Assembly (NCBI GenBank): GCA_951640165.1
Contig: OX621246.1
Coordinates: forward strand, 5,047,001-5,111,000
Reading direction: 5' to 3'
From: Pseudoips prasinana
Lineage: Eukaryota; Arthropoda; Insecta; Lepidoptera; Nolidae
DNA length: 64,000 nt
The position numbers and the translations under genes are program-made. Positions within the stretch are counted from its first letter, which is position 1. The number at the start of each line of letters is the position of its first letter. Below are positions 42,833 to 52,609 of this stretch, one piece after another. The notes under the pieces are model-generated. The model was not told the DNA's origin. It made no database searches and was given only the letters and a program-made list of their open reading frames with translations.

Positions 42833-45776
42833 TTAGTTTATATATTTTTCCGTTTCGTCGTACGTTTGGTTTTGAAGGAATTTGCGGATAGTTTGTTTGC
42901 AATCATAATAGGATAAACCGTACATTGAGCATTTCTCGCTAAGTTTATTATAAAGAGAGGGGCCTAAGAAATAGAAAAACCTTTTAGTAAACGATGAATG
43001 AACTTGTGGAAGATTGCATATTTTATATTTTCTGCGTTTACACATTTCCCTACAGGGTGTTTTCAGGTGCTGCAGGAGAATCGTTTGTAGAATAAAATGT
43101 TGCCGCACATTCAGGACCTCACATATGTTGTATAATCGATTAGTGGGAAAAATTATTGGACGAAAGGCAGCAACCTTCAGAATGGCTCTGTGTGAAATTT
43201 CCAACGGCCTTAAGATAGTTTTTGCAGCACCGCCCCAGCATGAAATACAGTACGTAATAATGGAAACACATAAAGCAAAATAAACATTACGAATTATAGT
43301 AGGATTTGCAATACTTCTTAGGGTTTTAAATATATATATAAGTTTACGAACTCTACTAGTCAGGAGGTTAATATGGGTTTTGAAGTTAAGATTCTTATCT
43401 GACTCAATTCCTAGATATTTAATATGGTCAACAGAAGATATAAGAGGACATTGACATGCAAATTGTGTTTGGCATGAATGTATTTTTAGGGATATTGGCG
43501 TCTTTGGTTGGGAGGCTGAGCTGATGGAGAAAGTTATATACTTAGTTTTGGAAGTGTTAAGAGTAAGCGTGTGTAAGTAAAGCCAATTTATTACTCGATT
43601 TAGACCTATTTGTGCCTTTTGCTCGAGTTCAGGCCATGAATTTGCAATAAAAGTTATTGCAGTATCGTCCGCAAAAGATGAAACTTCAGCGTTCTGGATA
43701 TTAAGGTTACATAAGTCATTTATAAAAACTAGGAATAGGGTGGGACCTAATATACTGCCCTGTGGCACACCGTAATATATGGGGAGCTCGTCACTACTGT
43801 AATCCTCAATCTTTACAATCTGTCGGCGATCTGTAAGGTAACTTTCGAATAGATCTAATTGCAAGCCCCTGACACCGACCTTTTCTAGTTTGAGCAAGAG
43901 AGTGGAAACGGGAACGGTGTCGAATGCTTTTGCGAGGTCTAAAAATTATTAACTTTTTGTGTTGATTTAAATTTTGCACGATATAAGAGGTCAACTCATG
44001 AACTGCGTCACTAGTCGATTTATTCTTGCGAAATCCAAATTGGTGTGATTATAAGAAATTATAATGTTCTAGGTAATTTGTCAGTCTTTTATTAATCAGT
44101 CGTTCAAGAACCTTGGATAAGGCGCTTAGAACAGCTATGGGACGGTAATTATTCGGCAAGCTGCCGTCACCTCCCTTAGAAATTGGATGAATAATTGCCT
44201 TTTTAAATGACGAGGGAAAAACAGCAGTTTCGAAGCAAAGATTAAAAATATGGCATAGGACTGGTGCTAGAACGCTTGAGTATCTCTTTAGGAAGTATGG
44301 TGATATGTTGTCCCATCCAGTAGCAGCATCAGTCCGTAATGAATTTATAACAGTTATTATTTCAGAGGGATCTGTAAACTCAAGAACAAAGGATGAAACT
44401 GGAGTAGATTTACCGTCAGAAGATAGGGTTAATGTTGCTTGTAGATTGTTGTTATATATATTATTTGCTAGGTTTTCGCCAATATTTACAAAATATGAAT
44501 TTACAATATTACATGACTGAGTAGGAGATGGTGACAATGTTAGCAATTGAGTTGAGATGTTTTTCGGTTTTGTAGTGTTTGAAATTAGCCTTAGAGTATT
44601 CCATAGGGCTTTAGGGTTGTTGCTGGCTTTAGGGTTGTTGCTGGCTTTATTAAGTTCATGTCTGTCATAATTCCTTTTCGCTTTTTTAAAAATACTAATA
44701 CAATAGTTTCTGTATCTTTTATAGGTTATTTTAAGCACTTCGTTTTCAGGAGAGTGGTTCGATTTTTTGTGTAGTGCGTCTCTATTCCTTATGCACCGTA
44801 ATAAACCGGGCGTGATCCAAGGTTTGAGAATTCTTTTGTTTGATGAGATTTTACAAAGTGAAGTATTTGTAGTGACTGTGGTGGTTATTATTTGCAAAAA
44901 CTTATCAGTAGCGATATTCACGTCTCTGATAGAAATAATATGAGTCAAATCAATGTTTAACATTGATTCGTCTAGCCCATCATAGTCGATTTTGGAGATA
45001 AATCGATGGCTGACCACTCGTGATTGCTTGTTAGGCACACAAAACAATAAGGAGCAGTGGTCGGTGACTGTTGAGTTGTAGACGAATGTTAAGGTGGGAG
45101 ATTTTGTTTTCAGTATTGTGTGGTCTAAACAATTACTTCCCCGGGTTGGAAGGGTATGGGCCGGGAGGTATTCGTGAAAGGCGAGACAGTTTAAATATTC
45201 ATGTGAACGTAAGTCTGATGTAGCTGGTTTAATGTCTATATTCAGGTCACCTGTTAAGACTACCGTCTTAAATCCTATAAGTGTTGGAAGAATGTTGTTG
45301 AGCACTTTTAGGAAAGTATTGATATTGTCTGTAGATGGGGAACGATATATGCAAATTACCGCCACATCGGAATGAAATTTTATAATGAGACCAGAAGCTG
45401 ATTGGCAAAAGTCTGGTTCCTCGTATGTAATTAGAAAATTAGATTTTGCATACACAATGACACCATCACTCTGATTCATGTGTTTGGTTGTCTTAAACAT
45501 GGTATGGTTATTTAGAATCGGGATAGTAGTGTTACTAGAACATGGCAGCCAACATTCAGTCAATACAATAAGGTCACAATCAAAGCGTAATCGGTGCATT
45601 AGTGTTTGCAGGCTGAGAAAATTACGATTTATAGAGCGAATGTTTTGTGTCAGAACCTTTATATAGTTATTTGGACACTTTAAAACGATGTGTGTGTCTT
45701 CTGGCGTGCATGTATGAGTTTCAGATACAGATAATTGGTCAATTTTATTAATTAACTGGTTAATTTGACTAGCCAT
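42833..45776 (-). pseudogene. LINE-C ORF2 (endonuclease-RT), broken
   Basis: The endonuclease part (45776-about 45000) shows LTQNIRSINRNFLSLQTLMH, TECWLP, GDLNID and TDHCSLLF. The RT starts near 44500 with [19 protein letters not shown]. An in-frame stop lies at about 44049 and a frameshift near 43935. The RT resumes with GVPQGSILGPTLFLVFINDL and SSFADDTAITF, and ends SYYDCKQTIRKFL. A 21-bp in-frame duplication (KASNNPKASNNPK) sits near 44620-44650. Confidence 0.87.
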
Positions 45777-45902
45777 TTATCCAGAAAAGTAAGGGTATTA
45801 TTGGTGCGGTAAGACAAGTATGTAAAATAAATGTATGACCATAACAGATTTTGGTTACTTCTAAGGTAGAAGCAATAATACCATAATGAATACCAAGCTT
45901 GG

Positions 45903-45935
45903 ACGTATTTTGTTTTAAACTAAAACAAAATACGT
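45903..45935. repeat. Short palindrome in LINE-C spacer
   Basis: ACGTATTTTGTTTTA and its inverse, separated by 3 bp, between ORF1 and ORF2 of LINE-C. Confidence 0.85.
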
Positions 45936-46152
45936 GGGGACATAAACAATAACCAGGTAGGTCATTGTAATAGTTAAGTGTAATATGTAAGTTATATGTG
46001 TAGATACATGTAAATAATAATTGTTGTGTAAATGTTGTGTGATTGGTAAATGTAGCCGTTTTACATTTTTTATAAATAAAAGTTAGAAAAAAGATAATCA
46101 AAGTAATAAGAAAATGAAAAAAAATAAATGAGATATACTTATTGCTAGATAG

Positions 46153-47084
46153 TCATGTAGTGTCACTGGAGGGTAGCTTTTTCAATTGTTCTTCATTTTT
46201 CACCATGATGGACTGGCTAGCGGAATCCTTTTTAATAAAAACTCGTCCATTTGACGTCCAGCAGTATGTATAGTTGTTTGACTTTGCAAAATTTCTAGTT
46301 ACATAAAATAGTCTTTTAGTGTATGCTGTCAATTGCTCAGCGATATAGACAGGTGTTTCCCGTGCGGCACTCATGTTCAAATGAGTTGATTTTAGTTTAT
46401 CATTTGCATTAATTTTGTTGTACTCTTTAACTGCAGCTAGAAACTTTGTTTGAATCAGTGTGTTTGAGAACTCGACAGTAATGCTCGAAGTTGTAGTTTC
46501 CTTTTTTGACGGTTATCTTCGAATATCACGAATACTGTTAGTTCCTATATCAAAACCAACATGTTTTGACAGATGACTCATCATTTCATACAGGACACTT
46601 TTTGTTTCGGTCTCTCTCTTGGGTACATTTCGGAGTTCTACGGACGTTTTTATTACATTGCGGTCAAAAGCTTCTATTTTTTCTTCCAGTGTAGACAACT
46701 GTATCGTCATGGAGTTACGTTGTTTTTCTAATCCCGTTATTTTGTCCTCAAATGACTTTAATTGATCTGATACAGTTGACATCGCTTTTTCAAGTTCAAA
46801 GTTGGTTGCCTTGATCTCGGAATAGTATTCTTTTATTTCCATGATATGACTTTCTAATTTGTCTAAACGAGAAGTTTGAGTGCTCATCATCTCACTAATC
46901 ATTGACTTGATATCATTTTTAAATTCGTCTAACATGCCTCAGACTTTTCATCCGACAGACATACGCGCTTCGATCGCTGAGTGATATTTCCCTCAGAGTC
47001 TTTGGCTGAATATAATTTTCGGATGTCGGACTCAGATCGCGACGGGCACTGTTTTGAAGCAGTTTTTGATAGTGGGTTAGGCAT
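46153..47084 (-). pseudogene. LINE-C ORF1 (coiled coil plus FP-like C-terminal domain)
   Basis: ATG at 47084 (MPNPLSKTASKQCPSRSES). A frameshift near 46935 leads to a long coiled coil (KNDIKSMISEMMSTQTSRLD...). An in-frame TAA sits near 46513. After it the frame stays open to the C-terminal domain VYIAEQLTAYTKRLFYVTRN, then NYTYCWTSNGRVFIKKD. Unlike LINE-D ORF1 it has no PHD finger. Confidence 0.8.
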
Positions 47085-47674
47085 ATCGATATATTTTAAT
47101 TCGATGTTTCCTTATTGCCAGTATATGTAAATTAATTTTGTACCACACGCAATAATTACCCGCTAATCGCTAACGCTCTTGAATTAAGGCAGCGGAAGTT
47201 TAGATATTACATCAGCGCAGCGCGTCGGTACCGTAGCTCCTCCCTCCCCTCTATCTCCGTTTCGGCTGTTGTTGTCCTGCTTGGTCTTGCACTCTGCGTT
47301 TACTACTGCTTTATGCGCGCCTAGTACTTAATAGAATTTAATTTTGATATTTATGGCCTGAATTTAATATTTAAATAAAAAATATAAATTACAAAGTTGT
47401 ACAAATGCACGTCTATACGCTGTCGCGGTCCAAGGGGAAGGAAAAGAATATAAAACTATTGTATGGTTTACAACAATAGGCTTTGGTAATTCTTGTTGAA
47501 GACAATTTTATATTTTTAGGTCTTTCAAAAAAATAAATAGAAATACATACCAGTAACTAAAATATTTCCATTTTTATATTTAAAAAAAATATTAAAATTT
47601 AATCTTGTTCCGGATAATTTAGAATGCAAATCTCACATGATGACCGATGCAGATTTTTGCAAGTGAATACCATA

Positions 47675-48065
47675 CATTTATATATCATCGTCATCATCAT
47701 ATCAGCCGAAAGACGTCCACTGCTGGACAAAGGCCTCCCCCAAAGATCTCCACAATTGCCGGTCTTGCGCTATTCCCATCCAGCTGTTTCCAGCGACCCG
47801 CACAAGATCATCGGTCCATCTTGTAGGGGGCCTGCCCACGCTACGTCTTCAGGTTCGTGGTCGCCACTCAAGAACCTTTCTGCCCCAACGGCCATCGGTT
47901 CTACGAGCTATGTGCCCCGCCCACTGCCACTTCAGTTTTACAATTCTTCGGGCTAAGTCGGTGACTTTGGTTCGCCTGCGGATTTCGACATTTCTGATAC
48001 GATCCCGCAGGGAAACTCCGAGCATAGCCCTCTCCATTGCTCTTTGGGTGACCTTGGGTGACATT
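47675..48065 (-). mobile_element. RTE-like LINE 3' fragment
   Basis: Minus-strand ORF tail RAMLGVSLRDRIRNVEIRRR, then KWQWAGHIARRTDGRWGRKV. The 3' end carries the common CCTTTGTCCAGCAGTGGACG. Upstream of GCSH, opposite strand. Confidence 0.85.
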
Positions 48066-48169
48066 TAAATATATATACTTTCATATGCACATTTGAAAAT
48101 ATAAAGAATAATAATATAATTAAATATATTATTATCATTATTATTTTTTATAATTTCATATTCTTTTCA

Positions 48170-48240
48170 TATGGAAATCCGTTGTATCTGCTTACCCCTC
48201 TGGGAAACAGGCGTGAGTCTATGTATGTATGTATGTATAT
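48170..48240 (+). mobile_element. RTE-like LINE extreme 3' end
   Basis: GGAAATCCGTTGTATCTGCT...CTCTGGGAAACAGGCGTGAG with a TATG repeat, the last 60 bp of the element seen at 22800-23735. Confidence 0.8.
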
Positions 48241-48313
48241 GCACATTTGTGATAGTTGTGTACTAACTTCTGGACCTTATTCACTTATCTCTTTCTCTTG
48301 TTACAGATATAAA

Positions 48314-48823
48314 ATGACTCTACACAGATGTTTTCTACAGATTACAAGACAATATTCATTAAGGCAATGTCTCCTCAAGTCAAACATTAAACACACATAC
48401 TGCCAACGCCATCACAAATTCAGTTCCAATGCACCTAGGAAATATACAGACAGGCATGAGTGGGTAGTCATTAATAAAGATGTAGGCACAGTAGGTATCA
48501 GTAAATATGCACAAGAATCTCTGGGGGACGTTGTATTTGCACAACTACCTGATCCTGGTACTAATGTTGCTGCTGGCGAAGAGTGCGGTGCCTTAGAAAG
48601 TGTGAAAGCAGCAAGTGAAATATACTCGCCTGTTACTGGTATAGTTACTGAGAAAAATGCTGATGTTGAGAATAAACCAGCACTAATCAACACAAGTTGC
48701 TATGACAAAGGATGGCTTTTTAAACTAAAGTTGACAAAACCGGATGAATTGAATGATTTAATGACAGAAGAACAATATGAGAAGTTCCTTAAAACTGATG
48801 CAGAGAAAATTGATAAGGATTAG
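48314..48823 (+). CDS. GCSH: Glycine cleavage system H protein, mitochondrial
   Basis: 169 aa. GCSH carries the lipoyl arm that shuttles the aminomethyl group between P, T and L proteins in mitochondrial glycine breakdown, and it also passes lipoate to other enzymes. The N-terminus (1-45) is Arg/Ser-rich without acids, a mitochondrial targeting peptide. The mature domain starts KYTDRHEWVV and has VGTVGISKYAQESLGDVVFA. The lipoylation site is Lys in GALESVKAASEIYSPVTG, and the GWLFKLKL motif follows. Length is normal for the family. The acceptor-like TTGTTACAG at 48298-48306 suggests a 5'-UTR intron, so the first ATG after it (48314) is chosen. AATAAA lies at 48866. Repeats flank it on both sides. 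Confidence 0.95.
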   Translation: MTLHRCFLQITRQYSLRQCLLKSNIKHTYCQRHHKFSSNAPRKYTDRHEWVVINKDVGTVGISKYAQESLGDVVFAQLPDPGTNVAAGEECGALESVKAASEIYSPVTGIVTEKNADVENKPALINTSCYDKGWLFKLKLTKPDELNDLMTEEQYEKFLKTDAEKIDKD

Positions 48824-48865
48824 AGGTTCCTATAGTTTATTTTTATGTTAGTTGTTGTAGAGACT

Positions 48866-48871
48866 AATAAA
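48866..48871 (+). terminator. GCSH polyadenylation signal
   Basis: AATAAA 43 bases after the stop codon, the first canonical signal downstream. Confidence 0.6.
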
Positions 48872-49182
48872 TTACGTTATGTTTTAATGTATGTGTATTT
48901 ATTGAGACAGCTATCAGCAGAAATACAATATATATTATAAATATTTATATATTTTCCAACCAATAAGCTGAAAACAGATTTGTGAAGTACTATGATAGAA
49001 AAGCAATATTATTGCGGCACACCTCAATGTATAACAAATTATTATAAATTGTTTCATATCATATCCAACGCTCATTACAAAAATATTAACAGGTATTTAA
49101 GGAAATACCTTAGATTATTTTTTATAAATTAAAATTCAGTTCAATAATATTCAAGATGATCTGTTGTATGTGATACATGAAG

Positions 49183-49675
49183 GTGATTTTTCACCAGAGT
49201 GGCTAGGCGAGGCGAGGCGAGGAGAGAATTGTGATTTGTATGGCAAATTTGCAATCCTCTCACAGATAACTATATTAGTAGAATCCTCTCCCAGCGCATC
49301 TTTGGTGGAAACAGTGTGGAATGACGAGAATATGCAAAGCGTGAATTGAAATATTTGTTTGTGTAAAAATGAACCGTATTGCTTCAAATATAGAATATAA
49401 ATTAACTGTGGAACAGAAACAGGCTTCTCGCGAGAGGCTTATTGTTGTTCGTTGTGCGTGTGTATGGCACAAAGAGAATTATTTAATAGGTCTTTGGTAT
49501 GGCAAGATGAACTCAAACAGCACTGTACCTACCTATATCTAATCTAACAAAGCCTACGGGCGGCGCGGTGGTCAAGCGCGAGCTAGCGGTGGCTATTTTT
49601 TAGTGGAAAAGGGTCAGTGCGATTTCAATTCTCTTCTCGCCTCGTCTCGTCTCGCCACACTGGTGGAAAATCACC
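49183..49675. mobile_element. MITE-like TIR element
   Basis: GGTGATTTTTCACCAGAGTG, then a GAGGCGAGGC-rich arm, recurs inverted at 49625-49675 (CTCGCCACACTGGTGGAAAA, TCACC). About 490 bp, no coding content recognised. Confidence 0.7.
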
Positions 49676-49825
49676 ATAAGAGTCTTAGCTACACTGGTAG
49701 CACTGGAAATATGTACGTTATAGCGAAAGGGAGCATTACTCACTGACAGTATCAATATTAACAATCGATACGAAACAATCCATACGACTATTTTCATAAC
49801 CTCAATCGATTTATAGCTAGATGCT

Positions 49826-50062
49826 CTCACTGGTCCGTAAGTAATGGGCGAGGTTAAGTAACTAGGCTCGCAGTGACTCCATAGATGGGTGACCGCCATA
49901 GTGGTTTAATTTCTGAGCATCTCCGTGCTTCGGAGGGCACGTTAAGCTGTCGGTCCCGGTTGTAGCCAGTAGGCAACAGTAGTTAAGCCATTTCATAGGC
50001 CTACTGGGCAGCTTGAACAACTCTGACACAAGGGTAACCACTGCCAATACGATAAGTAAGTA
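49826..50062 (+). mobile_element. 5S-rRNA-like SINE, most complete copy
   Basis: The head GGTTAAGTAACTAGGCTCGC...GATGGGTGACCGCCATAG mirrors the internal promoter half of 5S rRNA (AAGCAACG, GGATGGGTGACCGCC). The body GCATCTCCGTGCTTCGGAGG and 3' end AACTCTGACACAAGGGTAAC are shared by copies at 15285 and 27841. Confidence 0.7.
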
Positions 50063-50177
50063 TCGATTTATAGTGTCCTCCTGCTATGGCTACAACCTAA
50101 TATGCCACTTATTCACGATTAAATTTTTTTTATCCTTCAGCGAATTAGGTTGTCGCCCCCGTGGTGAAATTTTGGGC

Positions 50178-50288
50178 ATGGCGGTCAGTTTTAATGGATG
50201 TATTGTTGGAGCAGTCTTAACCGCTACCCTTTTTTATCAAGGAACTTTGGTTACTAAAACAACTCTCTTTAAACGAGGATTATTATAG
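50178..50288 (+). CDS. Candidate 36-aa membrane micropeptide
   Basis: ATG in good context (GGGCATGG). Encodes MAVSFNGCIVGAVLTATLFY followed by 16 residues ending KRGLL. Residues 5-25 are hydrophobic, so a single membrane span is likely. The frame stays open upstream to an acceptor-like TTATCCTTCAG at 50136-50146, so it could be the last exon of a longer protein. Not recognised as any family. It is only 116 bp from a SINE, so it may be spurious. Confidence 0.3.
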   Translation: MAVSFNGCIVGAVLTATLFYQGTLVTKTTLFKRGLL

Positions 50289-50494
50289 GTGCGACAAGTA
50301 AAAATAATACAAAATATGTGCGTTGTCATTTATTAGTGCAATTAACTACAAAAATGAATGGTTAACACAAATTTCTACTTTGGCATCAATCACACGCCTT
50401 TTAACGTGCAATCAATTAATTTATCACATAAATTAGTTTTTCCAGGAAAAATCCTATCCAAAATTTTACCTATACCTAGACTTTGCAACAACGA

Positions 50495-50673
50495 CTAGAC
50501 GCGGGCCACTGAGATTCGGGACCTAGGTGTTACAATGGACTCCAAACTCTCTTTTATCCGCCATTTAGATAAAATGGTAAATAAAGCTTATAAGCAATTA
50601 GGTTTTATATTGCGTGTTTGTAAACCATTACGACAAAAAATAACTTATACAATATTATACAACTGTTACGTAC
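50495..50673 (+). mobile_element. LINE ORF2 fragment, interrupted by the Gypsy element
   Basis: Encodes IRDLGVTMDSKLSFIRHLDK, then AYKQLGFILRVCKPLRQKI, a non-LTR RT thumb segment. It stops at 50673 where the LTR begins. Confidence 0.75.
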
Positions 50674-50848
50674 TGTTAGTTTGTGCGACTCGGTAGTTTT
50701 AAAAAAAACTACATAAGTATTAGCACTACTTTTATTTTATTTATAACACTACACTGTATTTAACAAATAGGGAACACTAATAATAACTTGTTATTTGGAC
50801 TTTTACGCGATAGCCCTAGTGAAGGGCAGAGTGACGACCCGGAATATA

Positions 50849-52135
50849 TTAGGTCTTTACCTATGAAATTGCCGTTCTGCAGTACTGGCCATTTCAAATC
50901 AAAATAATTTTTGTTTGGCTAAGAATTCTAATTTCAAATTAATTTTATTTTAAAAACATGGATTCTTTTTTCCAAAAGTAGTCATTTCTTTATTGATTAG
51001 TGTTACATTTTCATCGCATTTCAATCTTTTTCGTCATCATGGATACGTTAAAAATTCGAGTAATTATGGAATATGAGTACCGTCGTGGCAGCAACGCGGC
51101 ACAAGCGGCACGCAACATCAACGACGTTTACGGAGCTAACACTACAAACCAACGCACCACCTGTTATTGGTTTGCTCGCTTCCGTTCTGGAAATTTCGAC
51201 CTGAAAAATGAACCTCGCGGTCGTCCGAAGACTTTGGTCGACAATGACGAATTAAAGGCGGTTGTGGAAGCTGATGATACACAATCTACGGCTGAATTAG
51301 CAGCAGCTTTAGACGTTAGCGTCAAAACAATATTGGTCCATTTGCGTCAAATTGGCAAGGTAAAAAAGCTTGACAAATGGGTGCCCCACGAACTCAATGA
51401 TCGCCAGCGCGAAGTACGCGTCGAGACGTGCCTTGCACTGCTCAACAGACACACAAATGAAGGAATTTTGAACCGCATTGTTACCTGCGATGAAAAATGG
51501 ATTCTGTTTGATAACCGCAAGCGCTCAGCAAGTTGGTTGGATCCTGGTTCAGCACCTAAACAATGCCCTAAACGAAAACTTACCCCTAGAAAAGTGATGG
51601 TCACTGTTTGGTGGTCTAGCGCCGGTGTGATTCATCACAGCTTCTTACCAAACGGGGTGAGCATTACTGCAGATGTGTACTGTGAAGAACTGAGCACAAT
51701 GATGGAGAAGCTGGCGCATCTCCAACCAGCATTGGTCAATCGCTCGTCTCCGCTGCTCCTGCACGACAACGCGCGACCTCATACTGCACAGCAGACGGTC
51801 TTCAAGTTGCAAGAACTGGGGTTGGAAGCTCTCCGTCATCCGCCCTACTCACCAGACCTTGCGCCTACAGACTACTACTTTTTCCAGAATTTGGATAACT
51901 TCTTGGCGGGAAAAAAATTCAATACCCGAGAGGCAGTACAAAATGCCTTTGAAGAATTTGTTGCCTCCCGTCCAGCTGATTTCTTTAAGAAGGGCATCAA
52001 TAAACTGCCACTGCGATGGCAAAGATGCATTGATTGCATGGGTGATTACTTCGATTAATACAAATAAAAAAATTCATGAAAAAAATTCGTTTAAATTTTT
52101 TCATACAAAACGGCAATTTCATAGGTAAAGACCTA
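50849..52135 (+). mobile_element. Mariner element, structurally intact
   Basis: 1287 bp with 28-bp TIRs (TTAGGTCTTTACCTATGAAA / ATAGGTCTTTACCTATGAAA) that differ at the first base. TA flanks both ends (50847-50848, 52136-52137). It encodes one uninterrupted transposase. Inserted in the LTR of the Gypsy element. Confidence 0.93.
51039..52058 (+). CDS. Mariner transposase, intact
   Basis: 339 aa, the usual length for mariner. It cuts and pastes the element at TA sites. The N-terminal paired HTH DNA-binding part (1-110) is followed by WVPHEL. The catalytic triad is D,D(34)D: Asp in VTCDEKW, Asp in LLHDNARPH, and Asp in YSPDLAPTDYYFF with 34 residues between the last two. No stop or frameshift. 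First ATG is 51039; a GTG at 51000 only extends the frame. It may be catalytically competent, though activity cannot be judged by reading. Confidence 0.93.
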   Translation: MDTLKIRVIMEYEYRRGSNAAQAARNINDVYGANTTNQRTTCYWFARFRSGNFDLKNEPRGRPKTLVDNDELKAVVEADDTQSTAELAAALDVSVKTILVHLRQIGKVKKLDKWVPHELNDRQREVRVETCLALLNRHTNEGILNRIVTCDEKWILFDNRKRSASWLDPGSAPKQCPKRKLTPRKVMVTVWWSSAGVIHHSFLPNGVSITADVYCEELSTMMEKLAHLQPALVNRSSPLLLHDNARPHTAQQTVFKLQELGLEALRHPPYSPDLAPTDYYFFQNLDNFLAGKKFNTREAVQNAFEEFVASRPADFFKKGINKLPLRWQRCIDCMGDYFD

Positions 52136-52223
52136 TTATTATTTCTAGTTTCCTTGCTGAAAGCCAGCCGGCAGATCTATGACCATTCCGTAGCTGGGCA
52201 GGAATTTCACCAGAGAATAATAC

Positions 52224-52257
52224 ACTGATGGAAATAGTAAAAACGCGAGTTTATATA
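52224..52257 (-). promoter_or_regulatory. LTR core promoter (TATA plus initiator)
   Basis: On the minus strand TATATAAA (52257-52250) is followed about 25 bases later by ATCAGTG (TCAGT at 52228-52224), the arthropod initiator. Spacing is right for Pol II transcription starting in the LTR. Confidence 0.65.
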
Positions 52258-52347
52258 CAGTATTTACTGCTGATTTGCTGTTTGGCATTTGCGTCAATCG
52301 GCGATTATTGCAACTCAGCAGTAAACAGCGGAAATAGGGATGTAACA

Positions 52348-52358
52348 CCTCCCCCCTT
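52348..52358 (-). other. Polypurine tract of the Gypsy element
   Basis: Minus strand AAGGGGGGAGG directly before the LTR start TGTTAC. It primes plus-strand DNA synthesis in LTR retroelements. Confidence 0.85.
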
Positions 52359-52609
52359 AAAACGAAATTTCCGGAAATAGAAAGGATGTGAGTGAAGTCC
52401 ATATAACAATAACAAAAGAAATGGAATTTAAGATTAGATACATTTTAAAATTCTAAATCTAAATGAACAATTTTATTATATAGATAATTCTGCTGTATCA
52501 TAAAACAAATTTAATGAATACGATTAGAACATCACGAAACAAAATTAAAACATAGTAAAATAAAATTAAGCTAATTGAAATAGAAATGAAATTAATGAAA
52601 TAGAAACTT

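Larger units (their letters stand above)
42425..47340 (-). mobile_element. LINE-C, nearly full-length CR1/Jockey-like element
   Basis: Minus strand in order: 5' UTR (about 47090-47340), ORF1 (47084-46153, broken), spacer, ORF2 (45776-42833, broken), 3' UTR with a TG/CA-rich stretch (42690-42760), and an ATTATTATTATT tail (about 42440-42455). The 3' half matches the fragment at 8633-9552. Target-site duplication not identified. Confidence 0.85.
50674..52347 (-). repeat. 3' LTR, split by mariner
   Basis: On the minus strand it starts TGTTACATCCC (52347), right after the polypurine tract, and ends CTAACA at 50674, giving TGTT...AACA termini. Minus the mariner insertion it is about 385 bp (52138-52347 plus 50674-50848). 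GTAC next to the left end could be the target duplication, but the other side is not in view. Confidence 0.8.

Noticed and set aside
49826..49905. 5S rRNA gene
   Set aside because: Only the 3'-half-like promoter segment matches, with mismatches and a different body. Several copies exist, so it is a SINE head.
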